64,000 nt of DNA from contig CAVUKH010000001.1 in the NCBI GenBank assembly GCA_963742035.1, positions 620,001-684,000 on the forward strand, written 5' to 3'. Origin of the DNA: Bog-473 sp963742035 (GTDB lineage: Bacteria > Actinomycetota > Acidimicrobiia > Acidimicrobiales > RAAP-2). A program made the position numbers and the translations under genes. The notes under the pieces were generated by a model that worked only from the letters and a program-made list of their open reading frames with translations, was not told the DNA's origin and ran no database searches. Positions 9,060-16,858 of this stretch are shown here, piece after piece (position 1 is the first letter of the stretch; each line of letters begins with the position of its first letter).

Positions 9060-9383
9060 ATGCGGCCCTACGAAGTCATGGCCATCTTTGAGGCCACCAC
9101 CGAAGCGACGGTGATTCAGGGCGTGCTCGACCAGGCCCTCGACGTGATTCGCACCACGGGCGGCACCCCCGGCGCCATCGACCGTTGGGGCAAGCGCACC
9201 CTGGCCTACGAGGTCAACCACAAGCGCGAGGGGTACTACGTGGTGGTGGAATTCACCGCCGAGCCCGAGACCGTGGCCGCCCTGGACCGCATGCTGGGCC
9301 TGGCCGACGAGGTCGTCCGCCACAAGGTCGTGCGCCTGCCGGACCACAAGGCCCCGGCCGTGGCCGGGCCCGCGGCAAGCTGA
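9060..9383 (+). CDS. rpsF: 30S ribosomal protein S6
   Basis: Small-subunit protein that pairs with S18 on the platform of the 30S subunit. It has 107 residues, starting MRPYEVMAIFEATTE and containing DRWGKRTLAYEVNHKREGYY, the classic S6 signature. A strong Shine-Dalgarno (AGGGAGG) precedes the ATG. It is the first gene of the standard rpsF-ssb-rpsR-rplI-dnaB cluster, with ssb 22 bp downstream. Confidence 0.97.
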   Translation: MRPYEVMAIFEATTEATVIQGVLDQALDVIRTTGGTPGAIDRWGKRTLAYEVNHKREGYYVVVEFTAEPETVAALDRMLGLADEVVRHKVVRLPDHKAPAVAGPAAS

Positions 9384-9405
9384 GCGACCGGCGAGAGGAG
9401 CAGAC

Positions 9406-9900
9406 ATGGCGACTGACAACAGCGTGACGCTGGTGGGGAACGTGACCCGTGACCCCGAGCTGCGCTTCACCAACACCGGACAGGCCAATGTGACGTTCGG
9501 CCTGGCGGTCAACCGCCGCTGGCAGAACCGCCAGACCCAGGAGTGGGAGGAGGCGACGTCCTTCTTCGACGTGGTCTGCTGGCGCGAGATGGCCGAGAAC
9601 GTGAGCGAGACCATCACCAGGGGGGCCAGGGTCATGGTGGCCGGCCGGCTGGAGCAGCGCAGCTGGGAGACCCAGGAGGGTGACCGTCGGTCCAAGGTCG
9701 AGGTGGTGGCGGACGAGATCGGGCCGTCGCTGCGCTGGGCCACGGCACAGATCACCAAGAACGAGCGCCGCGGCCCCGGGGAGTACGGCCGGGGTGGCGG
9801 AGGCGGTGGGGGCGGCCGTCCGGCCGCCGCTCCGCCGGCACAACCCCAGCCCGCGGCGGATGCCGGCACCGGCTACGGATTCGACGAGGAGCCCTTCTGA
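9406..9900 (+). CDS. ssb: single-stranded DNA-binding protein
   Basis: Protects and organises single-stranded DNA in replication and repair. The 164-residue protein has an N-terminal OB fold (DNSVTLVGNVTRDPELRF, then EWEEATSFFDVVCWREMAEN and RVMVAGRLEQRSWE). A Gly-rich, Pro/Ala/Gln-rich linker (about 125-155) follows. The acidic tip DEEPF is the docking site for replication partners. It lies between rpsF and rpsR, and its TGA overlaps the rpsR ATG. Confidence 0.97.
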   Translation: MATDNSVTLVGNVTRDPELRFTNTGQANVTFGLAVNRRWQNRQTQEWEEATSFFDVVCWREMAENVSETITRGARVMVAGRLEQRSWETQEGDRRSKVEVVADEIGPSLRWATAQITKNERRGPGEYGRGGGGGGGGRPAAAPPAQPQPAADAGTGYGFDEEPF

Positions 9901-10400
9901 TGGCACGGAACAATCAGCGCGGCGGGACGACGTCACGGCGCGCCCCCAAGGATCTCGGTCGGCGGGTCAAGAAGAAGCCCTGCGCCCTCTGCCGCGACAA
10001 GGTCGAGTGGGTCGACTACAAGGACGTGCCCATGCTGCGCAAGTACATGAGCGACCGCGGCAAGATCCGCTCGCGCCGCGTGACGGGCAACTGCGCCCAG
10101 CACCAGCGCGCCCTGGCCATGGCGATCAAGACGGCGCGCGAGCTCGTCCTGCTGCCCTACACGCAGCGCACCGTGACGGAGCGCCCGGGCGGCCGCGGCG
10201 GCCGCGACAGGGGCGAGCGCACGCTCGACTCGGTGCCGACCGAGGCACCGCGGCAGCGGCCCTCCCCGGATGCGCCGGCGGCCGATACGGCGTCGCCCGA
10301 CGCCGCGGAGGCCATCGTCGAGCAGGCGGTGCAGGATGCCGAGGCGGGGGCCGTGGTCGAGGTCGTCGTGGAGCCAGCCGAGGCGGGAGCGGACACATGA
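9900..10400 (+). CDS. rpsR: 30S ribosomal protein S18 with long C-terminal extension
   Basis: Residues 1 to about 90 are a normal S18 of the zinc-binding (C+) type, with C28-x2-C31 and C65-x2-H68 and the conserved YKDVPMLRKYMSDRGKIRSRR. The protein has 166 residues against about 75-90 for usual S18. Residues 91-166 first form an Arg/Gly-rich segment, then an Ala/Glu/Asp/Val-rich acidic tail. The extension is in frame to the stop, which overlaps the rplI start (ATGA), so it is not an artefact of the start choice. Its function is unknown. Confidence 0.93.
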   Translation: MARNNQRGGTTSRRAPKDLGRRVKKKPCALCRDKVEWVDYKDVPMLRKYMSDRGKIRSRRVTGNCAQHQRALAMAIKTARELVLLPYTQRTVTERPGGRGGRDRGERTLDSVPTEAPRQRPSPDAPAADTASPDAAEAIVEQAVQDAEAGAVVEVVVEPAEAGADT

Positions 10401-10846
10401 GGGTCGTGCTGCGCGACGACGTCGCCGGCGTCGGTCGCCGGGGGGACATCGTCAAGGTGGCAGGCGGCTTCGCCCGCAACTTCCTCCTGCCCGAGGGCCG
10501 GGCCATTGTGGCCACCGAGGGCGTCGAGGGCCAGGCGCAGCAGATGCGCCGTGGGCGTGACCAGCGCGAGGCGCAGGACCGCGGTGCCGCCGAGGCACAG
10601 GCCACGGTGCTGGCCGGGGCCGTGATCCCGATCGCCGCCCGGGCCTCGGGGGCCGGGCGCCTCTTCGGCTCGATCGGACCCGCCGACGTGGTGGAGGCGA
10701 TCAAGGCCTCCAAGGGCATCGACGTGGACCGCAGGCACATTCTGCTGCCCGAGCACATCAAGAGCACGGGCTCCTTCGAGGTCACGGTCGAGTTGTTCCG
10801 CGACGTGGCCACCATCGTGACGGTGGAGGTCTCAGCCGCCTCCTGA
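10397..10846 (+). CDS. rplI: 50S ribosomal protein L9
   Basis: Large-subunit protein at the base of the L1 stalk. It has 149 residues. The N-terminal domain MRVVLRDDVAGVGRRGDIV with VAGGFARNFLLPEGRA binds rRNA. A charged connecting helix (about 50-70) and the C-terminal domain with LFGSIGPADVVEAIK follow. The ATG overlaps the rpsR stop, so the pair is coupled. dnaB follows after a 182-bp gap carrying DnaA-box-like sites. Confidence 0.96.
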   Translation: MRVVLRDDVAGVGRRGDIVKVAGGFARNFLLPEGRAIVATEGVEGQAQQMRRGRDQREAQDRGAAEAQATVLAGAVIPIAARASGAGRLFGSIGPADVVEAIKASKGIDVDRRHILLPEHIKSTGSFEVTVELFRDVATIVTVEVSAAS

Positions 10847-10947
10847 CCAGGGAGTATCCACCCCCCTGTCACACCCGCCTGCCCATCATGGTGGCGTGTC
10901 GATTTGCGTTTCCGGCGGTCCACAGTCACTGACCACTCGTGCACCGC

Positions 10948-10977
10948 TTATCCACACGGCGGCGTGCCTTACCCACA
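10948..10977 (+). promoter_or_regulatory. pair of DnaA-box-like 9-mers upstream of dnaB
   Basis: TTATCCACA at 10948-10956 matches the classical DnaA box exactly. TTACCCACA at 10969-10977 differs by one base. Their starts are 21 bp apart, about two helical turns, in the same orientation, inside the 182-bp gap between rplI and dnaB. The gap shows no small gene that I can support. Whether this is DnaA titration, control of dnaB, or chance is unresolved. Confidence 0.5.
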
Positions 10978-11028
10978 CCTATTGGGGCCTTACGTTCCCC
11001 AGACCCCGACCGGCAGAGTGAGTGAGCC

Positions 11029-12420
11029 GTGGTCCAAGCCTTTGACGACACCCGCCCCCGTCCCCTCCGGACGGCTCCCACCCCCGTCCCGAGCGGCACG
11101 CGGGTGCCCCCGCACGACGTCGAGGCCGAGGAGTCCCTGTTGGGGGCCATGCTGCTCTCCAACGACGCCGCCTCGGTCGGGATAGAGAAGTGCTCGGCGG
11201 CGGACTTCTACAAGCCGGCGCACGGCCACATCTTCGGCGCCATCCAGGCGCTCATGGAGCGCGGCGAAGCCATCGACGCGGTGACGGTGACAGACGAGTT
11301 GAAGCGCTCCGGCGTGCTGGAGGCGGTCGGTGACCGTTCCATCTTCATTTCGTTGCTGGCCAACACGCCCTCCATCGCCAACGCCCGCCACTACGCCGAG
11401 ATCGTCGAGGAGCACGCGCTGTTGCGCAAGCTCATCGGCGTCGCCGGGGACATCGCGGACATGGGTTACTCCGTGCCCGAGGACGTCAAGGCGGCGGTCG
11501 ACGAAGCGGAGCAGATGGTCTTCAACGTCGGCGAGCGACGCACCGTCGACACCATGCGGCCCCTGCACGAGCTGCTGGGCGCGGGACTGGACCGCATTGA
11601 GGAGCTGGGCCAGCGCGGCTCGGCGATCACCGGGGTGGCGACGGGCTACCACGAACTGGACAAGATCCTGCTCGGCTTCCAACCGTCGTCGCTCAACATC
11701 GTGGGGGCCCGCCCCGGTATGGGGAAGACGAGCTTCGCCCTCGGCGTCCTGGCCAACGTCGGCCTGCAGTCACAGCGGCCGGCCCTCCTCTTCTCCCTGG
11801 AGATGGGCCATCTGGAGCTGACACAGCGCCTGCTCGCCTCGGAGGCCGAGGTGAACGGGCAGAGCCTGCAGACGGGCCGGATCCGCACGCAGGACTGGAG
11901 CAAAATCGGGATGGCCGTCACACGGCTGTCGGGGGCGCCGATCTTCATCGACGACAACCCCAACGTCACGGTCATGGACATCCGGGCCCGGGCGCGCCGG
12001 CTCAAGAAGTCGCAGGGCGACCTCGGGATCGTCGTCGTCGACTACCTGCAGCTCATGACCGGCCGGGGCCGGGCAGAGAACCGTCAGACCGAGGTGGCCG
12101 AGATCAGCCGCGGCCTCAAGATCCTCGCCCGCGAGCTCGAGGTGCCCGTGGTCGCCCTGTCACAGCTCTCCCGGAACCTGGAGTCCCGCCAGGACAAGAC
12201 GCCGCAGCTGTCGGACCTGCGGGAGTCGGGGTCGCTCGAGCAGGACGCCGACGTGGTGCTCTTCATCTACCGCGAGTCCGAGTACAACGACGAGGTGCCG
12301 ATCGACCGGGCCGACGACGCCCTGATCGAAGTGGCGAAGCACAGGAACGGCCCGACCGGCAAGGCCAACCTCTTGTTCTTGAAGCAGTACGCCCGCTTCG
12401 AGAACCACCGCGGCGTCTGA
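11029..12420 (+). CDS. dnaB: replicative DNA helicase DnaB
   Basis: Hexameric 5'-3' fork helicase. The 463-residue protein has the N-terminal DnaB domain (VPPHDVEAEESLLGAMLLSNDA) and a RecA-like C-terminal motor. Walker A is GARPGMGKTS at about 226-235, Walker B VVVDYLQLM, and the late motifs ALSQLSRNLESR and HRNGPTGKANLLFL are present. No intein is inserted, although actinobacterial dnaB is a common intein host. Start GTG 11029 is chosen; the sequence upstream is the intergenic region with DnaA-like boxes. Confidence 0.97.
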   Translation: MVQAFDDTRPRPLRTAPTPVPSGTRVPPHDVEAEESLLGAMLLSNDAASVGIEKCSAADFYKPAHGHIFGAIQALMERGEAIDAVTVTDELKRSGVLEAVGDRSIFISLLANTPSIANARHYAEIVEEHALLRKLIGVAGDIADMGYSVPEDVKAAVDEAEQMVFNVGERRTVDTMRPLHELLGAGLDRIEELGQRGSAITGVATGYHELDKILLGFQPSSLNIVGARPGMGKTSFALGVLANVGLQSQRPALLFSLEMGHLELTQRLLASEAEVNGQSLQTGRIRTQDWSKIGMAVTRLSGAPIFIDDNPNVTVMDIRARARRLKKSQGDLGIVVVDYLQLMTGRGRAENRQTEVAEISRGLKILARELEVPVVALSQLSRNLESRQDKTPQLSDLRESGSLEQDADVVLFIYRESEYNDEVPIDRADDALIEVAKHRNGPTGKANLLFLKQYARFENHRGV

Positions 12421-12439
12421 TCCGGCGGGTCCCCCGCCG

Positions 12440-13357
12440 TCAGGCGCCGGCGGCCGGCAGCACGAAATGCTCGACGGCGTAGGCGAAGCCCTCGTCCTCG
12501 TTGCTCCGCGAGGTCTCGTGTGCCGCCTCCTTCGCCTCGGGGTCGGCGTTGCCCATGGCGATGCTGAGGCCGGAATGGTCGAACATCAGAATGTCGTTGG
12601 GCTGGTCGCCGATGGTGGCGATCTCCTCGGGCTCGAGCTTGTAGCGCCGGGCCAGGTAGCGGGCGACCTCACCCTTGTTGGCCCGCGGGTGCGTGACGTC
12701 GAGGTAGTACGGCTGGGAGGGCGCCGCCGTCACGTGGTCGCCGAACTTCTTCGCCGTCGCCGCGGCGGCCTTCTCAATGGCGTCGTGGTCATCGCTGACG
12801 CCGACCAGCTTGACGACGCCGTCGGTCAACCCCTCGAAGGTCTTCCGGACCTTGGGCTCGAACTTGACGGTCCAGGCCTCCCGGTCGACGTGCGGGGCCT
12901 TGGGGTCGGGCACGTACCAGTCGTCGCCCCGGTAGAGCCACACGTCGAGGTCGAAGGACTGCATGTGGCCGACGAGGGGCAGCACGATGTGCTGGGGCAG
13001 GGCCCGCTCCTCCAGCACGGCCAGGTCCTCGTCCACCATCAGGCCGCCGTTGAAGGCGGCGAGGGGGGAGTCGAGCTGCAGGGGCTCGACCAGCATCTCC
13101 ATGCCGCGGGGTGGCCGACCGCTCGTGATGGCGAAGAGGACGCCGGCCCGGCGCAGGCTGTGCACGGCGGCGACGGCGCCGTCGGTGAGAACCTTGTCCT
13201 GGGTGACGAGCGTCCCGTCCACGTCGGCCAGGAAGAGGCGGATGGGAGTCGTGCGGTCGGAGGCGATGGGTCGATGGTACGCGCCGTCGGCCGGGTTCGC
13301 GCCATGGCCCGCGCATGCATGACTCCTACGCCGGGTAGAGGTCCTCGCATGGCCCAC
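12440..13357 (-). CDS. HAD-superfamily (Cof-like) phosphatase
   Basis: Cof/HAD-IIB type hydrolase, probably acting on small phosphorylated metabolites. Motif I is DVDGTLV, motif II lies near AITSGRPPRG, and the C-terminal motifs are ATIGDQPNDILMFDHSG and SIAMGNADPEAK. The conserved part starts about 30 codons inside the frame. The only usual start codons upstream are GTG 13357 and GTG 13378, and both overlap the divergent PPOX gene starting at 13349. The start is therefore uncertain. Convergent with dnaB. Confidence 0.82.
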   Translation of the reverse strand: MGHARTSTRRRSHACAGHGANPADGAYHRPIASDRTTPIRLFLADVDGTLVTQDKVLTDGAVAAVHSLRRAGVLFAITSGRPPRGMEMLVEPLQLDSPLAAFNGGLMVDEDLAVLEERALPQHIVLPLVGHMQSFDLDVWLYRGDDWYVPDPKAPHVDREAWTVKFEPKVRKTFEGLTDGVVKLVGVSDDHDAIEKAAAATAKKFGDHVTAAPSQPYYLDVTHPRANKGEVARYLARRYKLEPEEIATIGDQPNDILMFDHSGLSIAMGNADPEAKEAAHETSRSNEDEGFAYAVEHFVLPAAGA

Positions 13358-13750
13358 AACGACATTCCCGACAGCCACCGCGACCTTCTGGACGGTGCAT
13401 TCCTCACGTTGGCCACGGTCGGCGAGGACGGCTACCCCCAGGTGTCCGAGGTGTGGTTCGTGGCCGAGGGCGACCAGGTCGCCATGTCACTGAACACGCG
13501 CCGCCAGAAGGTGAAGAACCTCGAGACGGATCCGGCCTGCACCGCGCTCCTCCTCGACCTGCAGAACCCGTACCGCTACCTCGAGATACGGGGCACCGCC
13601 GTCGTGACGCCCGACGAGGACCGGGCCTTCGCCGAGCAGGTCGGTGCCAAGTACAACGCCGATCTGCGGGAGCACGACGCCCCCGGTGACCGCCGGGTCG
13701 TCGTGCGCATCGTCCCCGCCCACGTGACCGCCGTGGACATGAGCGGCTAA
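13349..13750 (+). CDS. PPOX-fold FMN/F420-binding family protein
   Basis: A 133-residue split beta-barrel protein of the pyridoxamine-5'-phosphate-oxidase-like class. It shows FLTLATVGEDGYPQVSEVWF, the cofactor-binding RRQKVKNLETDP, and YRYLEIRGTAVVTPDED. Actinobacterial members of this size usually bind F420 or FMN and reduce small substrates; the cofactor cannot be fixed from sequence alone. It is divergent from the HAD phosphatase. Confidence 0.8.
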   Translation: MAHNDIPDSHRDLLDGAFLTLATVGEDGYPQVSEVWFVAEGDQVAMSLNTRRQKVKNLETDPACTALLLDLQNPYRYLEIRGTAVVTPDEDRAFAEQVGAKYNADLREHDAPGDRRVVVRIVPAHVTAVDMSG

Positions 13751-13810
13751 GCGGAGGTCTGCGCCGCAGCCGGCGTCCGCCGGCGGGTACAGGCGCGGCA
13801 TCCAAGGGCG

Positions 13811-15037
13811 GTGCGCGTCGGGGAATCCTCGGGCATACTCCGGTCTGTGCCGGTCGACGATCTCTTCCTGCCCGAACCCGAACCGCGCCCGGTGCGCTAC
13901 ACGGTGATTTCGGTGGACGACCATGTCGTCGAGCCCGCCCACACCTTCGAGAACCGGGTGCCCCCCGCGTTGGCGGACCGTGCCCCCCGCATCGTCGAGA
14001 CGCCCGAGGGGCATCAGGTCTGGGAGTTCGAGGGTGCGCGGTACACCCAAGTGGGGATGAACGCAGTGGCCGGCCGACGGCCGGAGACCTACGGACTCGA
14101 GCCGTTCCGCTTCGACCAGATGCGACCGGGCTGCTACGACGTCGACGCGCGCGTGCGCGACATGGACATCAACGGCGTCTGGGCGTCGGTGAACTTCCCG
14201 TCCATGATCACCGGCTTCTGTGGCCGGGTCTTCTTCGACGCCCGGGACCGCGATCTGGGCCTGGCCTGTGTGCGGGCCTGGAACGACTGGCTCTACGAGG
14301 AGTGGTACACGCGTCATCCCGACCGCATCGTCCCGCTCGGGATCACCTACCTCGCCGACCCGGGCCTCGCCGTGGCCGAGATCCGCCGCAACGCCGAACG
14401 GGGCTTCACGTCGGTCACCTTCCCGGAGCGGCCGCACGAAATCGGGTTGCCCTCGCTGTGGGACCGGGCCCACTGGGACCCGATCATGGAAGCCGTGGTC
14501 GACACCGACACCGTCGTGTCCCTCCACGTCGGGAGCTCGGGCCTGACCCCGCCCCCCCCGGGCGCCGGCATGGACGCCCTGCAGCTCGGCGCCACGCTGT
14601 TCGGCCAGCTGTCGCTGATCGCCTGCGCCGAGTGGCTGTGGTCCGGGTACGCCCTGCGGCTGCCGACCCTCAAGATCGCCATGAGCGAGGGTGGGATCGG
14701 CTGGGTGGCCATGCTGCGCGACCGGCTCGAGAACATCGTCGACCGCTCCCGCTACGGAATGGGTTGGGAGGTACGGCCGGCAGACGTCCTGCAACGCAAC
14801 TTCTGGTTCTGCACCATTGACGACCCGTCGACCATCGACACGCGCCATGCCATTGGGGTCGACCACATCATGGTGGAGGTGGACTACCCGCACGGCGACA
14901 GCACGTGGCCGGACACGCAGGACGTCATCGCGCGCTGCTGGGGTCACATTCCGGCCGACGAGCTGCGCGCCATGTGCTGCGAGAACGCCGCCGCGCTCTA
15001 TCGTCACCCCCTTCCCGAGACCGTTCTGCCGCGCTGA
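13811..15037 (+). CDS. amidohydrolase-2 family metal-dependent hydrolase
   Basis: A 408-residue (GTG 13811) or 396-residue (GTG 13847) protein. It starts with a short N-terminal strand carrying VISVDDHVVEP and contains LGITYLADPGLAVAEIRR, VSLHVGSSG and a late VEVDYPHGDSTWPDTQ. These match the ACMSD/amidohydrolase_2 family, which catalyses decarboxylation or hydrolysis in aromatic and related catabolism. The class II aldolase-like gene starts 13 bp after its stop, so the two likely act in one pathway. The substrate is unknown. The second GTG is closer to the family start. Confidence 0.78.
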   Translation: MRVGESSGILRSVPVDDLFLPEPEPRPVRYTVISVDDHVVEPAHTFENRVPPALADRAPRIVETPEGHQVWEFEGARYTQVGMNAVAGRRPETYGLEPFRFDQMRPGCYDVDARVRDMDINGVWASVNFPSMITGFCGRVFFDARDRDLGLACVRAWNDWLYEEWYTRHPDRIVPLGITYLADPGLAVAEIRRNAERGFTSVTFPERPHEIGLPSLWDRAHWDPIMEAVVDTDTVVSLHVGSSGLTPPPPGAGMDALQLGATLFGQLSLIACAEWLWSGYALRLPTLKIAMSEGGIGWVAMLRDRLENIVDRSRYGMGWEVRPADVLQRNFWFCTIDDPSTIDTRHAIGVDHIMVEVDYPHGDSTWPDTQDVIARCWGHIPADELRAMCCENAAALYRHPLPETVLPR

Positions 15038-15049
15038 GAGGAGCCGACC

Positions 15050-15781
15050 ATGTTCAGGCCGACCGCCGAGAAGCTGGTCCCCGACCTGACGCCCCGCGAG
15101 GAGCTCGTCGTGCTCGCCCGGGCGCTGTGGCGTGAGGGGTACAACGACCATCTGGCCGGGCACATCACGGTCAACCTGGGTGACGGCACCCTCCTGTGCA
15201 ACCCGTGGCTGCTGACCTGGGCCGAGCTGCGCCCGTCCCAGGTGCTGCGCATCGACCTCCACGGCCGCGTGGTCGAAGGCGACTGGCCGGTCCCTCTCGG
15301 CATTCCGTTGCACCTCGAACTGCACAGGCTGCGCCAGGACGTGGGCTGGGCGGTGCACAACCATCCACTCTTCGGCACGGTGTGGGCCGACCTGGGCGAG
15401 CTCCCGCCCATCCTCGACCAGAGCTCGGCGCTCGGCGGCGGCGCCCTGGTCCTGGTCGACGAGTACGAGGGGCCCGTCAACGACGCCGCGAGCGCGCAAT
15501 CGGCGGTCGAGAAGATGGGTGACGCCTCCATGGCGCTGCTGGCCGGCCACGGCGTGTTCGTGCTGGGCGGCTCGGCCCGGGCGGTGCACCAGCGCGCCGT
15601 CGCGCTGGAGCAACGGTGCCAGCACGCCTGGTACGCCAGAGTGGCGGGCGGCACGGGGGCGTCCCGCCTGCCGCAGTCCTTCGTCGACCTGGTGGCCCGG
15701 AGCGACGGCGAGGGGTTCATCGGCTTCTGGGAGGCGGCCGTGCGTGCCGAGTTGGCGGCCGATCCCGATCTGCTCGACTGA
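15050..15781 (+). CDS. class II aldolase/adducin family protein
   Basis: A 243-residue zinc-dependent aldolase/epimerase/decarboxylase-like enzyme. It has the HITVNLGDG loop, metal ligands H103-N-H105 and H167 (LLAGHGVFVLGG), and a candidate catalytic Glu in IPLHLELHR. The ATG follows the amidohydrolase stop by 12 nt with a GAGAGGAG ribosome site, so it is co-transcribed with it. Its stop abuts the convergent ligase stop with no spacer. Confidence 0.85.
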   Translation: MFRPTAEKLVPDLTPREELVVLARALWREGYNDHLAGHITVNLGDGTLLCNPWLLTWAELRPSQVLRIDLHGRVVEGDWPVPLGIPLHLELHRLRQDVGWAVHNHPLFGTVWADLGELPPILDQSSALGGGALVLVDEYEGPVNDAASAQSAVEKMGDASMALLAGHGVFVLGGSARAVHQRAVALEQRCQHAWYARVAGGTGASRLPQSFVDLVARSDGEGFIGFWEAAVRAELAADPDLLD

Positions 15782-16852
15782 CTACCCTGAGGACGTCCCG
15801 AACACCTCGTTCAACTCCATCGGCACCGGCGTGTCGAGCTGCGCGTACGTGCACGACGCCGGGTCTCGGTCCGGGCGCCAGCGCACGAAGGACGTGGCGT
15901 GGCGGAAGCGGTCCTGCTGCAGGTGGTCGTAGGAGACCTCGCACACGGCCTCGGGCCGGACCGGTTCCCAGGTCATGTCCTTGCCGGCGTTCCAGCGGTT
16001 CGTCCCCCCCGGCGCCCGGCCGGCCGCCTGTGCCTCGGCCCACCCCGCCCAGGGGTGATCCTTCCGCGCGTGCTTCCGGTACGGCTCGAGCTCGGCCACC
16101 AGCTCACCTCGGCGGGCCACGCTGAACCCCGAGGCCACGCCGACGTGGTGGAGCGTCCCGGCCGGGTCGAACAGACCCAGGAGCAGCGACCCCACACCGG
16201 CGCCGTCCTTGTGGGTGCGGAAACCCGCCACGACGCAGTCCGCCGTCCGCTGGTGCTTTACCTTGACCATGGCCCGCTTGTCGGGCAGGTACCTCAGTGC
16301 GCCGTCCTTGACGACGACGCCGTCGAGTCCGGCGCCCTCGAAGCGCGAGAACCAGTCCGTGGCCACGTCGGGATCGTCGGTCACCGGGGTGAGGTGCACG
16401 GGTGGACGCGCCTTGGCGAGCGCCTTCTCCAACACGGCGCGTCGCTCCGCGTACGGCGCCTCCATGAAGGAACGGTCGCCCTCGGCCAGCAGGTCGAAGG
16501 CGACGAAGGACGCGGGCGTCGACTCGGCGAGTAGGCGGATGCGCTTCTCGGCCGGATGGATGCGCTGGGAGAGCGCGTCGAACTCGAGACCACCGGGGCC
16601 GGCGATCACGATCTCGCCGTCGAGCACGCACCGCGGCGGGAGCTCGTGCCGGAGGGCGTCGACCAGCTCGGGGAAGTAGCGCGTCAAGGGCTTTTCGTTG
16701 CGGCTGCCCAGCTCGACGTCGTCCCCGTCGCGGAAGACGATGCAGCGGAACCCGTCCCACTTCGGTTCGTAGAAGAGCCCGGTGTCCCGGGGCAGCTCGC
16801 GCGCGAGCTTGGCCAGCATGGGGGCGACGGGGGGGCGGACGGGGAGCGTCAC
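15782..16852 (-). CDS. ligC: ATP-dependent DNA ligase (LigC type)
   Basis: A 356-residue ATP-dependent ligase. The adenylation lysine is K31 in EPKWDGFR, followed by SRNEKPLTRYFPELV, VLDGEIVI and VVKVKHQRTADCVVAG. A C-terminal OB fold ends with YDHLQQDRFRHATSFVRWRPD. There is no polymerase or phosphoesterase domain, so it matches free-standing LigC or the ligase third of LigD. It is the last gene of a repair operon with a PHP protein and a LigD-type polymerase upstream. The gap to the upstream gene is 6 nt. Confidence 0.88.
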   Translation of the reverse strand: MTLPVRPPVAPMLAKLARELPRDTGLFYEPKWDGFRCIVFRDGDDVELGSRNEKPLTRYFPELVDALRHELPPRCVLDGEIVIAGPGGLEFDALSQRIHPAEKRIRLLAESTPASFVAFDLLAEGDRSFMEAPYAERRAVLEKALAKARPPVHLTPVTDDPDVATDWFSRFEGAGLDGVVVKDGALRYLPDKRAMVKVKHQRTADCVVAGFRTHKDGAGVGSLLLGLFDPAGTLHHVGVASGFSVARRGELVAELEPYRKHARKDHPWAGWAEAQAAGRAPGGTNRWNAGKDMTWEPVRPEAVCEVSYDHLQQDRFRHATSFVRWRPDRDPASCTYAQLDTPVPMELNEVFGTSSG

Positions 16853-16858
16853 GGCGGG

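Noticed and set aside
11029..12420. Possible DnaB intein
   Set aside because: The frame is a normal 463 residues with Walker A and B in uninterrupted context.
13487..15625. 712-codon minus-strand open frame
   Set aside because: Antisense to the amidohydrolase and aldolase genes, both of which have recognisable motifs.
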